From the NCBI RefSeq assembly GCF_006864135.1, contig NZ_SADV01000008.1, forward strand, positions 124,001-188,000: a DNA stretch of 64,000 bases. Reading direction: 5' to 3'. How positions within the stretch are numbered: the first letter of the stretch is position 1; the number at the start of each line of letters is the position of its first letter. Shown here piece after piece: positions 1 through 8,381 of this stretch. Position numbers and translations under genes: made by a program. This DNA comes from Lysinibacillus sphaericus (lineage in GTDB: Bacteria; Bacillota; Bacilli; Bacillales_A; Planococcaceae). The notes beneath the pieces were generated by a model. That model did no database searches, was not told where the DNA came from, and saw only the letters and a program-made list of their open reading frames with translations.

Positions 1-617
1 CCATAAAATGTATTCATCATCTGCTTCCCCAAGGTGAGCCAAATCAAAATCAATTAAACGTAATTCCCCATCTGAGCACCATAAAAAATTATGATGGACG
101 ACATCTCCATGTAAAAGCGTTGTTTCTTTTTCAGCTACATCTTCCTGAGCGATTAGCTGTAACGATTTCTCACTATAATGTAAAATTTGATTGATTTCTT
201 CTTTTGTTAAAAATGCACGAAATTCATTCCGTCTGCTTTTAAAACGCATATGACGCATTTGCCATTTTAAAAGCTGTGAATAGGTGTGCAAACCTGGCAC
301 CCGCTGCCAAGCAATTTTTTTATGTGTATCATGTAATGTATTTAAGAGCTTTAGTGATTCCTTCCGATCCTTTTTATGTGCAAAATTAGCACTATGACTT
401 CCTTCTTGCCAATCTTGCACGATTAAATACTCATCTTCACTTTTCATTAAAGGTAAGATTAGCGAGGGCTCCAGATGTCCAAGTCGTCGATGTATAGCCC
501 TTACCTTTTCCGCTATTTCTATCTGCTTTGCTCGTTTCACAAAATAATTTTTGGATTGATATTTATACTTCCAAATATTAGGTTTTACTTCTTCAATGAT
601 ATACGCTTTTTCACCAT
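1..617 (-). CDS. Spore-coat kinase-like protein (CotS/YsxE/YutH family), partial, apparent 5' frameshift
   Basis: The minus-strand reading frame running off the window start has the aminoglycoside-phosphotransferase fold signature: HGDVVHHNFLW (catalytic-loop HGDxxxxN) followed by LIDFDLAHLGEADD (metal-binding DxD-like). This matches the CotS/YsxE/YutH kinase-like proteins found in spore coats. The frame is open from position 1 to about 606 but has no ATG, GTG or TTG start downstream of its first upstream stop. An ATG at 617-615 overlaps the safA stop codon (ATGGTGA) and would join this frame if the five-A run at 607-611 had six A. The C-terminal part lies outside the window. In B. subtilis ysxE sits between valS and spoVID; here that place is empty, so this may be the moved homologue (inference). 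Confidence 0.75.
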
Positions 618-1648
618 CGATAAGGCGTCATCCCGCCTGGAGAAAAATGCGGTGACATCCATGGTCCTACCGAAGCATGTGGCATATGGCAATGTGATGG
701 ACATGGCATTGGGCATGGTGGTGGACATGGCGGTGGACAGTAACATGGGTCCATTTGCCACGTCGGCATCATGGCTGGTTGTGCATGACAACCACATGGC
801 TGTTCCATTTCCGGCATTTGCTGATATTCAGGGCTCATAGGGAAGAATGGAGATGTACTAGATTCTAAGAAATCTCCCGCCCCAGCAACTTTTTCGCATC
901 CCGTTTCACATGATGGTTGCTCTGGCATTGTATACGCCTCAACTTGCGGTTCCATAGGCATTGGCATTGGCATTGGCATCGGCATCGGCCAATACATATG
1001 ATGATGCACTGGCTGATGGCAGCTTGCACAATGTGGTACTGCAGGCATTTGTGGCATGATAAAAATCGGTTGCGGCATTGGTGCTGGTGGTGGCGCCTCC
1101 GGTTGGGCTACGGGCTGTGGTTGTATTTGAATTGGAGAAACATTTTGCTCTACACTTGGCATGACAACGTTTTGATTCCAGCTAAGCTCAACAGGCGCTG
1201 GCTGAGGCATCGGCATTGGCATTGGATAAGGAATTGGAATCATCTGTGGTTCTGGCATTGGTGGCGGTGGTACAATAATTGGTGGTGGCGTTGGTCTTTG
1301 CACCTCTTTTTCTTTAACGTGCCTTGTAGGTGACTCCTTGTGCATATGCTCTTTGTGCATGTGCTCCTTATGCCCCTCCCTATGGGATTCTCTCTGGCCT
1401 TCTCTATGTCCACCCTCTCTATGTCCTTCCCTATGTCCTTCCCTATGCATTCCCCAATCTGTTTCTCGATGATGTTCTCTATGTGGTTCTTTGTGTATTT
1501 TTTCAGGTAGGATAATTTCCATGCCCGGTACAATATAATCTGGATTAGCAAGATGGGCATTCAGCCGCTTTAAATCTTCAAACGAAACTCCGTACTCTTT
1601 CGCAATCTTCCACAACGTGTCTCCCTTTTGGACAATATGAATACGCAA
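611..1648 (-). CDS. safA: Spore coat morphogenetic protein SafA-like, N-terminal LysM
   Basis: The N-terminus (IHIVQKGDTLWKIAKEYGV, then NPDYIVPGMEIILP) is one LysM domain of the SafA type, which in Bacillus anchors SafA at the spore cortex/coat boundary and organises the inner coat. I place the start at TTG 1648: AGGGAGG lies six bases upstream and the protein then begins MRIHIVQKGD like known SafA, whereas the upstream ATG has no such site. The middle is low-complexity: HREG/HKEHMHKE repeats (about residues 65-100), then proline/methionine-rich MPMPMP stretches and Cys/His-rich CHQP, CGCH and CYCPPP segments, typical of cross-linked coat proteins. It ends MTPYRW and overlaps the kinase gene downstream. 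Sporulation (SigE/SigK) control is expected from the family; I did not identify its promoter. Confidence 0.85.
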   Translation of the reverse strand: MRIHIVQKGDTLWKIAKEYGVSFEDLKRLNAHLANPDYIVPGMEIILPEKIHKEPHREHHRETDWGMHREGHREGHREGGHREGQRESHREGHKEHMHKEHMHKESPTRHVKEKEVQRPTPPPIIVPPPPMPEPQMIPIPYPMPMPMPQPAPVELSWNQNVVMPSVEQNVSPIQIQPQPVAQPEAPPPAPMPQPIFIMPQMPAVPHCASCHQPVHHHMYWPMPMPMPMPMPMEPQVEAYTMPEQPSCETGCEKVAGAGDFLESSTSPFFPMSPEYQQMPEMEQPCGCHAQPAMMPTWQMDPCYCPPPCPPPCPMPCPSHCHMPHASVGPWMSPHFSPGGMTPYRW

Positions 1649-1788
1649 TTTTTTCCTCCCTTCCTCTCTTCGTATCATATGTTCAATGTTTCATTTGGAT
1701 ACAAAAATTTCACGCAGTTAGAAATGCTTCATGGTACACTAGTTTTAAGGAAAACTGCTTCCTTTATTACAAGCAGAGGTGATCTCTT

Positions 1789-2322
1789 ATGAAAAAAATG
1801 TTAGGCGAAGAACGCCGACTGCAACTCCTAGCACAACTAAAAAAAAGCGCAGCACCTATAACAGGGACGGACCTAGCTAAATTCGCTAATGTTTCTAGAC
1901 AAGTCATTGTCAATGATATGACATTATTAAAGGCTAGAAATGAACCTATTATTGCAACTAGCCAAGGATATCTTTATATGCATCAGGAACAATTACAGCA
2001 AACTGTTGAACGTACAATTCCTTGCTTCCACACTGCCGCGGATGCAGAAGATGAACTTATTACAATAGTTGATTGCGGTGGTACAGTAAAAAACGTTATT
2101 GTTGAACACCCAATTTATGGGGAAATTACCGCATCCATTATGGTTTCTAACCGTCATGAGGTAAAACAATTTATTCAGCGTGTCAATGAAACACAGGCAA
2201 GTTATTTATCCGAACTTACAGGTGGTACACATCTTCATGTTATTTCTGCACCTTCTGTTGACATTTTAGATTTAATTGAACTTACTTTACAAAAAAAGGG
2301 TTACTTAGTTGTAGATCAATAA
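1789..2322 (+). CDS. niaR: NAD biosynthesis transcriptional repressor NiaR (YrxA)
   Basis: 177 residues. An N-terminal winged-helix HTH (GEERRLQLLAQLKKSAAPITGTDLA..., SRQVIVNDM) is followed by a 3H domain, named for three conserved histidines; candidates are VEHPIYGE, SNRHEV and GTHLHV. NiaR binds nicotinic acid and represses NAD synthesis and niacin uptake genes in Firmicutes. The ATG at 1789 is preceded by GAGGTGAT. In B. subtilis the gene (yrxA/nadR) stands by nifS and nadBCA; here none of those is adjacent: safA is divergent and pheA convergent. It is one of only two plus-strand genes in the first 46 kb. A factor-independent terminator follows. Confidence 0.9.
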   Translation: MKKMLGEERRLQLLAQLKKSAAPITGTDLAKFANVSRQVIVNDMTLLKARNEPIIATSQGYLYMHQEQLQQTVERTIPCFHTAADAEDELITIVDCGGTVKNVIVEHPIYGEITASIMVSNRHEVKQFIQRVNETQASYLSELTGGTHLHVISAPSVDILDLIELTLQKKGYLVVDQ

Positions 2323-2340
2323 TTTAACAAGCTTTCCTTA

Positions 2341-2372
2341 GCTGCTAGCTTTCACAAAGACTAGCAGCTTAT
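2341..2372 (+). terminator. Terminator after niaR
   Basis: GCTGCTAG (2341-2348) pairs with CTAGCAGC (2361-2368) with a 12-base loop, 18 bases after the niaR stop. The following T tract is weak (TTATT), so efficiency is uncertain. Confidence 0.6.
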
Positions 2373-2412
2373 TGCATTAAATGATTTACTTGAGCTCTCC
2401 TTTACAGATTTC

Positions 2413-2447
2413 AACAAAAAGAGCTATCCACTTTACTTGGATAGCTT
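2413..2447 (-). terminator. Terminator after the DCC-family gene
   Basis: AGCTATCCA (2422-2430) pairs with TGGATAGCT (2438-2446). On the minus strand the stem is followed by CTTTTTG. It lies directly after the stop codon at 2453 and ends the pheA/DCC transcript. Confidence 0.75.
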
Positions 2448-2452
2448 AAAAG

Positions 2453-2842
2453 TTAGAGAAATCTTTTTCGTTGTGAAGATGTCGGCATTAAACATGCTTC
2501 TTTTCGTCCAAAAAGACGATATCTATTTTTGGCAAATAATCGATACATTTTATTGCGTATAGATGGAGGAATTATGATAAAAATACAAATAACAGGCCAA
2601 AAACTATCTAATCTCCTACAGATTTTAAGTGCTGCTGTAGATTCAAAATATACCTTTCCCTGTTCAATTAAAATGACACTATCAATATTTTCTGGTACTT
2701 TATATTGTGCAAGTAATGCCTGCCCAGCTTCACTTTGGATGGACGCAAATTGAAAATACTCTGCTCGATCATATTTGATAATAAATTGCACACTACTATC
2801 ACAAAAATTGCACACTCCGTCAAATAAAATAATGCCCCCCAC
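2453..2842 (-). CDS. Thiol-disulfide oxidoreductase-like DCC family protein (DUF393)
   Basis: 129 residues. The N-terminal motif DGVCNFC gives the family its name (DxxCxxC), and the C-terminal RNKMYRLFAKNRYRLFGRKE is the usual DCC-family ending. The family is assigned as thioredoxin-fold thiol oxidoreductases from sequence; no specific substrate is known to me. The start is GTG at 2842, with GGAGGG eight bases upstream. It begins 24 bases after pheA and is likely co-transcribed with it, but nothing in the sequence links it to phenylalanine synthesis. Residues about 80-95 (FWPVICIFIIIPP) are hydrophobic, as is common in this family. Confidence 0.85.
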   Translation of the reverse strand: MGGIILFDGVCNFCDSSVQFIIKYDRAEYFQFASIQSEAGQALLAQYKVPENIDSVILIEQGKVYFESTAALKICRRLDSFWPVICIFIIIPPSIRNKMYRLFAKNRYRLFGRKEACLMPTSSQRKRFL

Positions 2843-2866
2843 AATAATCCCTCCTAGCCATTGTAA

Positions 2867-3742
2867 TTACTCGTCCGATGTTAGATAAGTAAAGTATGTA
2901 CCAAGTGACTTCACCTTGCAACCAAGTGCAGCTAGTTCTTCCATAGCACCACGCATCATAGGCTCCTTTTCATCTGCTAATACATCAATCATAAAGAAAT
3001 AATCACCTAAGCCTGTTTTTAATGGTCGTGATTCGATTTTACTTAAATTTAATTGTCGCCATGCAAATACTGATAATACTTGATGTAATGCCCCTGAACG
3101 GTCCGTTGGCAATGTAATCATGAAAGTTGTCTTCGCCTGTCCATCAGATAATTCTTGCGGCAATCGTCTATTTTGCTTTGATAATACGAAGAAGCGTGTA
3201 TGGTTAAAATGGAAATCGTGAATATCAGGTTGAACGATTTCTAAGCCATATTTAACTGCTGCCGCTGCATTTCCAACTGCCGCCATGCACTCGTTTGGAT
3301 TTTCAGATACAAATTTTGCAGCTGCTGCTGTAGATGTCGTTTGATGTAACGGAACATGGCTGAAACGATAAAATAAGTATTTATGACATTGGGCTAGAGC
3401 ATGTGGATGTGAATAAACACCTGTAATCGATTCCCAATTGTCCTTTTGTGCTTTATTGACCATTAAATGCTGCTGTATTTTTAATAGAAGCTCACCTGTA
3501 ACATATAAGGTCGCCTCATGGAATAGATAATCAAGCGTTAGCGATACAGATCCTTCTAAAGCATTTTCTAGTGGTACAACCGCTAAATCTACCTTCCCCT
3601 CAGCTACTGCTTCAATACATTCTGGAATTGTAGAACAAGGGACAAGCCACTCATTCGGAAAAGTTGCCTTTGTTGCTAAGTATGTAAATGATGCTTCTGG
3701 TCCTAAATAGCCAATTCGTTTTTCCCATTGTTGTTCTGTCAT
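2867..3742 (-). CDS. pheA: Prephenate dehydratase
   Basis: 291 residues. It converts prephenate to phenylpyruvate in phenylalanine synthesis (cytosolic). The periplasmic-binding-protein-like catalytic domain starts RIGYLGPEASFT, includes the TTSTAAAA substrate loop and HFNHTRFFVLS, where the TRF motif carries catalytic residues. A C-terminal regulatory ACT domain has the ESRPLKTGLGDYFF phenylalanine-binding signature. I choose the ATG at 3742 because AAGGAGG lies eight bases upstream of it, inside the alternative GTG-started extension. Unlike in B. subtilis it does not directly follow pheB: about 450 bases of repeat DNA (class A element and a nested palindrome) separate them. Confidence 0.95.
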   Translation of the reverse strand: MTEQQWEKRIGYLGPEASFTYLATKATFPNEWLVPCSTIPECIEAVAEGKVDLAVVPLENALEGSVSLTLDYLFHEATLYVTGELLLKIQQHLMVNKAQKDNWESITGVYSHPHALAQCHKYLFYRFSHVPLHQTTSTAAAAKFVSENPNECMAAVGNAAAAVKYGLEIVQPDIHDFHFNHTRFFVLSKQNRRLPQELSDGQAKTTFMITLPTDRSGALHQVLSVFAWRQLNLSKIESRPLKTGLGDYFFMIDVLADEKEPMMRGAMEELAALGCKVKSLGTYFTYLTSDE

Positions 3743-3799
3743 TACATTTACCTCCTTCACTACAACTTGTAGCTTTTGATTTTATATTAAGGTGGCTCA

Positions 3800-3960
3800 T
3801 CACCATGACGTGGCGTTGATTTCCGTTCCGACTGCGTCCTTTCCTCGAGGCGTCCGATGAGCAGCTTCACTCGCTTTGCTCGCTTCAGAATCTCATCTGT
3901 GACGCTGATCCCCAAGGAGTCATATAGTCGGAACGGAAATCAACTTATATACATGACAAC
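3800..3960. repeat. Class A palindromic repeat, copy A1 (perfect 19-bp ends)
   Basis: GTTGATTTCCGTTCCGACT at 3815-3833 is matched by its exact reverse complement at 3926-3944. Inside, GGCGTC/GACGC and GATGAG/CTCATC continue the pairing, so the whole unit can form one long interrupted hairpin. It is the most symmetric of the seven copies in this window. It contains no credible ORF and fills part of the 3743-4216 gap between pheA and pheB. Confidence 0.8.
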
Positions 3961-4080
3961 GTTCTAACAAATAGTTCCTCAACTTCTTGATAATGAGCTT
4001 CTTAAATTTAACTAATGAAAAATTCGGAATTTTAAATCTATAAAAACCACTTTATATTTCTCCATCAAATGTTAGATTGA

Positions 4081-4194
4081 GACAGAATGTGATGCTTTCA
4101 TATATGCTCTTAGCATAGAATAAGGAGCTGTCCCATGAAGCGATATCACTACACCACATGGGACTGCTCCTTTTGAGTTTACTTACATTCTGTC
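4081..4194. repeat. Nested palindrome (possible MITE-like unit or pheB terminator)
   Basis: An outer perfect 10-bp inverted repeat (GACAGAATGT 4081-4090, ACATTCTGTC 4185-4194) encloses a 16-bp stem with one mismatch (AAGGAGCTGTCCCATG 4122-4137, CATGGGACTGCTCCTT 4157-4172). It begins 22 bases after the pheB stop and may end that transcript, but the double-stem design exceeds a simple terminator. Confidence 0.65.
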
Positions 4195-4216
4195 AAAAAT
4201 TCAAGCTTGCTTTCAG

Positions 4217-4672
4217 TTACAATGCACCAGAACTAATTACTTCCGCTGACTCTACAAAATCTAAACGTTTGAGTTGCTGTATTAAATCATCAAGTTCACA
4301 TGTCATACTAGTTACATCTAATGACAATGTAACATTAGCACGTCCTTGAATCGGTATTGTTTGATGAATAGTCAGTACATTACAATGTGTAATTGTCACT
4401 GTTTCTAAAAGCTTTGCAAGTGTTCCTTTACGGTCCTGAAGCTGTAAAAAGACTGTTAAAATGCGTTCCTGCACAATTGAGTGAAAAGGAAATACAGCAT
4501 CACGATATTTGTAAAACGCACTACGCGATAAATCCACCTGCTTTACCGCATCCCAAATGGAAGATACCGAACCACTTGAAAGTAAGTGTTTCGCCTCCAA
4601 AGTTTTTTGCATAGCATCCGTTAAAACATCTTCACGAACTAAATAATATCGCTGATTCGCAACATTCTTCAT
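4217..4672 (-). CDS. pheB: ACT domain-containing protein PheB (UPF0735)
   Basis: 151 residues. The N-terminal half resembles a helix-turn-helix (SSIWDAVKQVDLSRSAFYKYRD) and the C-terminal half is an ACT domain (LQDRKGTLAKLLETV). It belongs to the PheB/UPF0735 group found next to obg in Bacilli. The protein has been linked to phenylalanine metabolism by location and domain; its biochemical role is not established. The ATG at 4672 lies 23 bases after the obgE stop, consistent with a spo0B-obgE-pheB transcript. Confidence 0.9.
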   Translation of the reverse strand: MKNVANQRYYLVREDVLTDAMQKTLEAKHLLSSGSVSSIWDAVKQVDLSRSAFYKYRDAVFPFHSIVQERILTVFLQLQDRKGTLAKLLETVTITHCNVLTIHQTIPIQGRANVTLSLDVTSMTCELDDLIQQLKRLDFVESAEVISSGAL

Positions 4673-4695
4673 ACGCTTCCCCCTAAAACCTATTC

Positions 4696-5985
4696 TTAGT
4701 CGACAAATTCAAATTCGAATTCCAATAAGCGTACAATATCTCCATTTTGTGCACCACGTTCACGTAATGCTTCATCGACGCCCATACCACGTAATTGACG
4801 TGCAAAACGACGTACACCGTCCTCGCGGCTGAAGTCTGTCATTTTGAAGATACGCTCAATCGCATATCCACCAAGAATGAATGTACCATCAGGATCACGA
4901 GAGATTTCGATTGAATCTGCTTCAGATTGGTGTTTGTAAAGTACCGTTGCATCTGATTCTTCATCTAGATCGTCGAATAATGGGAATTCAGGAGTCACTT
5001 CCAGTAAGTCGGCAATTTCAAATAATACCGGCTTTAAACCTTGGCGAGAAACCGCTGATACTGGGAAGATTTTCGTATCTTCTCCCACTTTTTCACGGAA
5101 AATTTCTAAGTTTTCCTCTGCATTTGGCATGTCCATTTTATTTGCCACAATAATTTGTGGACGTTCTGTTAAACGAAGATTATATTGTTTTAGCTCATCA
5201 TTGATTGTTAAGTAATCTTCATAAGGATCGCGCCCTTCCATCCCCGACATATCAATTACATGTACGATAACACGTGTACGTTCAATATGACGGAGGAATT
5301 GGTGACCTAGACCAACACCTTCGTGCGCACCTTCGATTAAACCTGGTAAATCGGCCATTGCAAAGCTACGATGATCATCTGTTTCAACCATTCCTAAGTT
5401 CGGTACGATTGTAGTGAAATGATAAGCACCTATTTTTGGCTTTGCCGCAGAAACAACAGATAATAATGTTGATTTACCTACACTTGGGAAGCCAACTAAT
5501 CCTACATCTGCTAATACTTTCAACTCTAATATAACATTTAATTCTTGTCCTGGCTCACCTTTTTCAGAAAGTTCTGGAGCAGGATTGGCTGGTGTTGCAA
5601 AGCGGGAATTCCCGCGACCACCGCGACCAGCTTTTGCGATAATCGCTTGTTGACCATGCTCGACTAAATCCGCAATAACAACGCCTGTTTCTTCGTTCAT
5701 TACGACTGTGCCTGGTGGTACTTTAACGATTAAATCGTCTGCACGTTTACCATGCATTCCTTTACTCATACCATGCTCACCACGGTCAGCCTTGAAGTGG
5801 CGTTTGTAGCGGAAATCCATTAATGTACGCAGACCCTCTTCAACTTGAAATACAACATTCCCACCGTGACCTCCATCGCCACCAGCGGGACCACCATTCG
5901 GTACAAATTTTTCACGACGGAAGGCTACCATTCCATCCCCACCGTCGCCACCTTTTACATAAATCTTGACGTGATCGACAAACAT
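4696..5985 (-). CDS. obgE: GTPase ObgE/CgtA
   Basis: 429 residues, the usual Obg length for Bacilli. Order: glycine-rich Obg fold ([22 protein letters not shown]), G domain with [11 protein letters not shown] (P-loop), DLPGL (G3) and NKMD (G4), and a C-terminal OCT domain ([12 protein letters not shown]). Obg is an essential ribosome-associated GTPase acting in 50S assembly, stress signalling and, in B. subtilis, sporulation through the phosphorelay. It is five bases downstream of spo0B, so the two are surely co-transcribed, as in B. subtilis. Confidence 0.97.
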   Translation of the reverse strand: MFVDHVKIYVKGGDGGDGMVAFRREKFVPNGGPAGGDGGHGGNVVFQVEEGLRTLMDFRYKRHFKADRGEHGMSKGMHGKRADDLIVKVPPGTVVMNEETGVVIADLVEHGQQAIIAKAGRGGRGNSRFATPANPAPELSEKGEPGQELNVILELKVLADVGLVGFPSVGKSTLLSVVSAAKPKIGAYHFTTIVPNLGMVETDDHRSFAMADLPGLIEGAHEGVGLGHQFLRHIERTRVIVHVIDMSGMEGRDPYEDYLTINDELKQYNLRLTERPQIIVANKMDMPNAEENLEIFREKVGEDTKIFPVSAVSRQGLKPVLFEIADLLEVTPEFPLFDDLDEESDATVLYKHQSEADSIEISRDPDGTFILGGYAIERIFKMTDFSREDGVRRFARQLRGMGVDEALRERGAQNGDIVRLLEFEFEFVD

Positions 5986-5990
5986 TTAAT

Positions 5991-6518
5991 TCACTCCCTA
6001 CTTGCACTCAATACATATATCCAAGACGTATTTGTCTCTTCCACTGTTTGAATGTCGAATTGTTTCAAACCTTTTTCGGTGAATGCATCAGCACTCCATA
6101 GCCCATTTAACGTGAATGTCACGGCAAATGTATGATCGTCAACACGTACATCGAGCACAAAGCTCTGCTCTGTAAATGGATCTAATGTATCATAAACATG
6201 CATAACTGTTTTGTTTAAGTAATCTACAACTTCCAAATCAATAGTATTTGTGACAGGCTTTTTTATCTCACCGCTTAACTTCATTGGTAATGAAGGGTAG
6301 CGCCAGCCTGCTGTTTGCAGCCATTCTATTGTTTGGGGTAATTGTAGACGATTAAGGATAGAAAATACTTGTAATTGCTCTGAATACTCTTTAATAAGTT
6401 TTTTTGATTCATCAATTCTACCTAAATCTAAATTCATGCGAATAAGCTGAAGCTGATTCACATAATCATGATTTGCAAAACGTAATACTTCACTAATGGT
6501 TAGTGATTGATTGTTCAT
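5991..6518 (-). CDS. spo0B: Sporulation initiation phosphotransferase Spo0B
   Basis: 175 residues. The motif RFANHDYVNQLQLI contains the phospho-accepting histidine in the HDxxNxLQ context of Spo0B, which relays phosphate from Spo0F to Spo0A. The rest is poorly conserved, as usual for this family; it has a degenerate kinase-like C-terminal region. I place the start at ATG 6518, where GGAG lies eight bases upstream; an upstream in-frame ATG at 6617 would overlap the rpmA terminator and is unlikely. It precedes obgE by five bases. Confidence 0.85.
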   Translation of the reverse strand: MNNQSLTISEVLRFANHDYVNQLQLIRMNLDLGRIDESKKLIKEYSEQLQVFSILNRLQLPQTIEWLQTAGWRYPSLPMKLSGEIKKPVTNTIDLEVVDYLNKTVMHVYDTLDPFTEQSFVLDVRVDDHTFAVTFTLNGLWSADAFTEKGLKQFDIQTVEETNTSWIYVLSASRE

Positions 6519-6602
6519 CCCATTCACTCCAATAAAGTTATCCTTACTAGTATAACAAGTTTTGCTGTATTTTTCCCTTAATTCTTCATTGAAATTTAGC
6601 CC

Positions 6603-6630
6603 AAAAAAGGACTGCAATAAATGCAGTCCT
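6603..6630 (-). terminator. Terminator after rpmA
   Basis: On the minus strand GGACTGCA and TGCAGTCC pair around a five-base loop and are followed by six T. It separates the rplU-prp-rpmA transcript from spo0B-obgE-pheB. Confidence 0.9.
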
Positions 6631-6656
6631 CCGCTTTATGTTATCTTTTTAGAAGA

Positions 6657-6956
6657 TTAAGCTTCTTGTGATGCTGGGTATACAGATACTTGTTTGCGAT
6701 CGCGACCTAAGCGTTCGAATTTAACAACGCCGTCAACTTTAGCAAATAGTGTATCGTCACCACCACGACCTACGTTTGTACCTGGGTAAATTTTTGTACC
6801 GCGTTGACGGTAAAGAATTGAACCACCAGTTACGAATTGGCCATCAGCACGTTTAGCACCAAGGCGTTTTGACTCAGAGTCACGTCCGTTTTTAGTAGAA
6901 CCTACACCTTTTTTCGATGCGAAAAATTGTAAGTCTAAAGTTAATAATAATTTCAT
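6657..6956 (-). CDS. rpmA: 50S ribosomal protein L27, with cleavable N-terminal extension
   Basis: 99 residues. The L27 body ([19 protein letters not shown]...) is preceded by [13 protein letters not shown], the Firmicute-type extension that the protease Prp removes after the LQFFA motif before L27 can work near the peptidyl transferase centre. The Prp gene is the next gene upstream and overlaps by four bases (ATGA), so substrate and protease are translationally coupled. Confidence 0.97.
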   Translation of the reverse strand: MKLLLTLDLQFFASKKGVGSTKNGRDSESKRLGAKRADGQFVTGGSILYRQRGTKIYPGTNVGRGGDDTLFAKVDGVVKFERLGRDRKQVSVYPASQEA

Positions 6957-7309
6957 TCCGTTCCACCTCCTACTTGGTTGTAGTTGATTTGGATGTATTG
7001 TCCGTAATTTTGCACCATCGAATACACTTGGGCAGTCATTACTTGGACAATTAACTGTAGTTTCGCATCAATCTCAGGCTCTAATTCTGACGGTAAGTTT
7101 ACCTTAAGATAACCTCCACCTTCAGCAGCTTGTTCGATTTCTGGCTGTAATTGTAATAGTGCATAAATAGCATTTACTGTACCAATGGCAATTGTAGATG
7201 CTCCAGCACATACTAAATCCTTACCAGATTCGTCGTATTCTGCATGTCCTGAAAATTCAAATGCTGACACATGTCTATTTTCATCGTGATGAATCGTAAC
7301 TTGTATCAT
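6953..7309 (-). CDS. prp: Ribosomal-processing cysteine protease Prp (YsxB)
   Basis: 118 residues. The catalytic dyad context is visible: [18 protein letters not shown], with the histidine and cysteine of the Prp family about a dozen residues apart. Prp cleaves the N-terminal extension of L27. It lies between rplU and rpmA, the standard Firmicute order, 16 bases after rplU and overlapping rpmA. GAGGTG precedes the ATG. Confidence 0.93.
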   Translation of the reverse strand: MIQVTIHHDENRHVSAFEFSGHAEYDESGKDLVCAGASTIAIGTVNAIYALLQLQPEIEQAAEGGGYLKVNLPSELEPEIDAKLQLIVQVMTAQVYSMVQNYGQYIQINYNQVGGGTE

Positions 7310-7325
7310 TCGCTACACCTCACAA

Positions 7326-7634
7326 TTAAGCGTTGATAGCTTCAACAACTAATTTTGTGTAAGGTTGACGGTGACCTTGTTTACGACGGTAGTTCTTTTT
7401 AGCTTTCAATTTGAAAACAACGATTTTTTTCGCACGGCCTTCTTTAACAACTTTAGCTGTTACAGTAGCGCCTTCTACGAATGGAGCTCCAACTTTAACG
7501 TTTTCGCCACCAACGAATAAAACTTTATCGAAAGTTACAACCTCGTCAGCTTCTACACCTAATTTTTCAACATAGATTTCTTGACCAGCTTCTACTTTGA
7601 TTTGTTTACCACCAGTTTCAATAATTGCGTACAT
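7326..7634 (-). CDS. rplU: 50S ribosomal protein L21
   Basis: 102 residues, the family length. [18 protein letters not shown] is the typical N-terminus, and the basic [16 protein letters not shown] stretch is the 23S rRNA-binding C-terminal signature. It is the first gene of rplU-prp-rpmA; GGAGG(TG) lies upstream of the ATG, and a structured leader precedes it. Confidence 0.97.
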   Translation of the reverse strand: MYAIIETGGKQIKVEAGQEIYVEKLGVEADEVVTFDKVLFVGGENVKVGAPFVEGATVTAKVVKEGRAKKIVVFKLKAKKNYRRKQGHRQPYTKLVVEAINA

Positions 7635-7644
7635 TTTACTGCAC

Positions 7645-7745
7645 CTCCTCTTAGACTCAGACTCGCCTGTTTATAAAGGTGATCCTACGATACTTAAACC
7701 TTTCCAGTGCGGTTGCAGTAGCACAGGTGCTACAAACAATAACAT
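7645..7745 (-). promoter_or_regulatory. Probable L21 leader RNA
   Basis: The 135 bases upstream of rplU are non-coding and structured: on the minus strand GTAGCA-cctg-TGCTAC forms a perfect hairpin, followed by GCAACCGCACTGG and further pairing near AAAGGT...ACCTTT. Bacillus rplU is preceded by an autoregulatory L21 leader. Assignment rests on position and these stems, not on a covariance-model match. Confidence 0.55.
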
Positions 7746-7769
7746 TAAAATATTACCACAAGATTTTTT

Positions 7770-8381
7770 TTAAGTCAATCTATTCATTACATATTTCTCG
7801 AATGCTAAACGATATTTTCGATAATTCCATTCCTTAAACACTTGAAGCCATATAAATAAACATAAAATTGCTAAATAAATAGATTGTGGAAGGTAACATA
7901 AAGTTACCATGAATAGTATAAAGGCAATTAGAAGAGAAAACCAGTAGTAATATTCAAACGCACGAACACTTGGATTGAATAAAAATAAGCATGCTAAAAA
8001 TATTCTACCACCGTCTAACGGAATAATCGGTAAAACATTGATTGCTAATAACACAAGTTGCACATTAATAAGTTTAGTAGCAAGCAGTTCTGGCATAAAA
8101 AAAGCGAGGCCAATCCCTAATATTGTAGCGATTGGTCCCCCTAAGGCAATCCAAAGGAGTGACGTTGCAGGCACAACCGCTGGATTTTCAAATTCTATTT
8201 CCCCTCCGTAAGGTGTAATAACGCATGATTTTACTTTTACGCCACAAAACATTGCCGTTAACAAATGACCAGCTTCATGCCATAATAACGAAGATAAAAT
8301 AATGGCGTAATAAGCGATTTGGCCAGTAAAAATCATTAAAAATACGAGAGGGATGCATAGAAGATGTAGTTTAATTTTCAT
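7770..8381 (-). CDS. spoIVFB: Stage IV sporulation protein FB, intramembrane metalloprotease
   Basis: 203 residues, rich in membrane segments. The site-2-protease motifs are present: HEAGH (zinc-binding HExxH) near residue 35 and NVLPIIPLDGGR (NxxPxxPLDGG, third zinc ligand) near residue 120. SpoIVFB cleaves pro-SigK in the outer forespore membrane. I use the ATG at 8381, which overlaps the spoIVFA stop; the TTG-started extension at 8411 lies wholly in spoIVFA. The C-terminus seems shorter than in B. subtilis and I see no clear CBS domain. Confidence 0.92.
   Translation of the reverse strand: MKIKLHLLCIPLVFLMIFTGQIAYYAIILSSLLWHEAGHLLTAMFCGVKVKSCVITPYGGEIEFENPAVVPATSLLWIALGGPIATILGIGLAFFMPELLATKLINVQLVLLAINVLPIIPLDGGRIFLACLFLFNPSVRAFEYYYWFSLLIAFILFMVTLCYLPQSIYLAILCLFIWLQVFKEWNYRKYRLAFEKYVMNRLT

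Noticed and set aside
917-1333. 138-codon plus-strand ORF rich in His and Trp
   Set aside because: It is the antisense shadow of the repetitive safA coding region.
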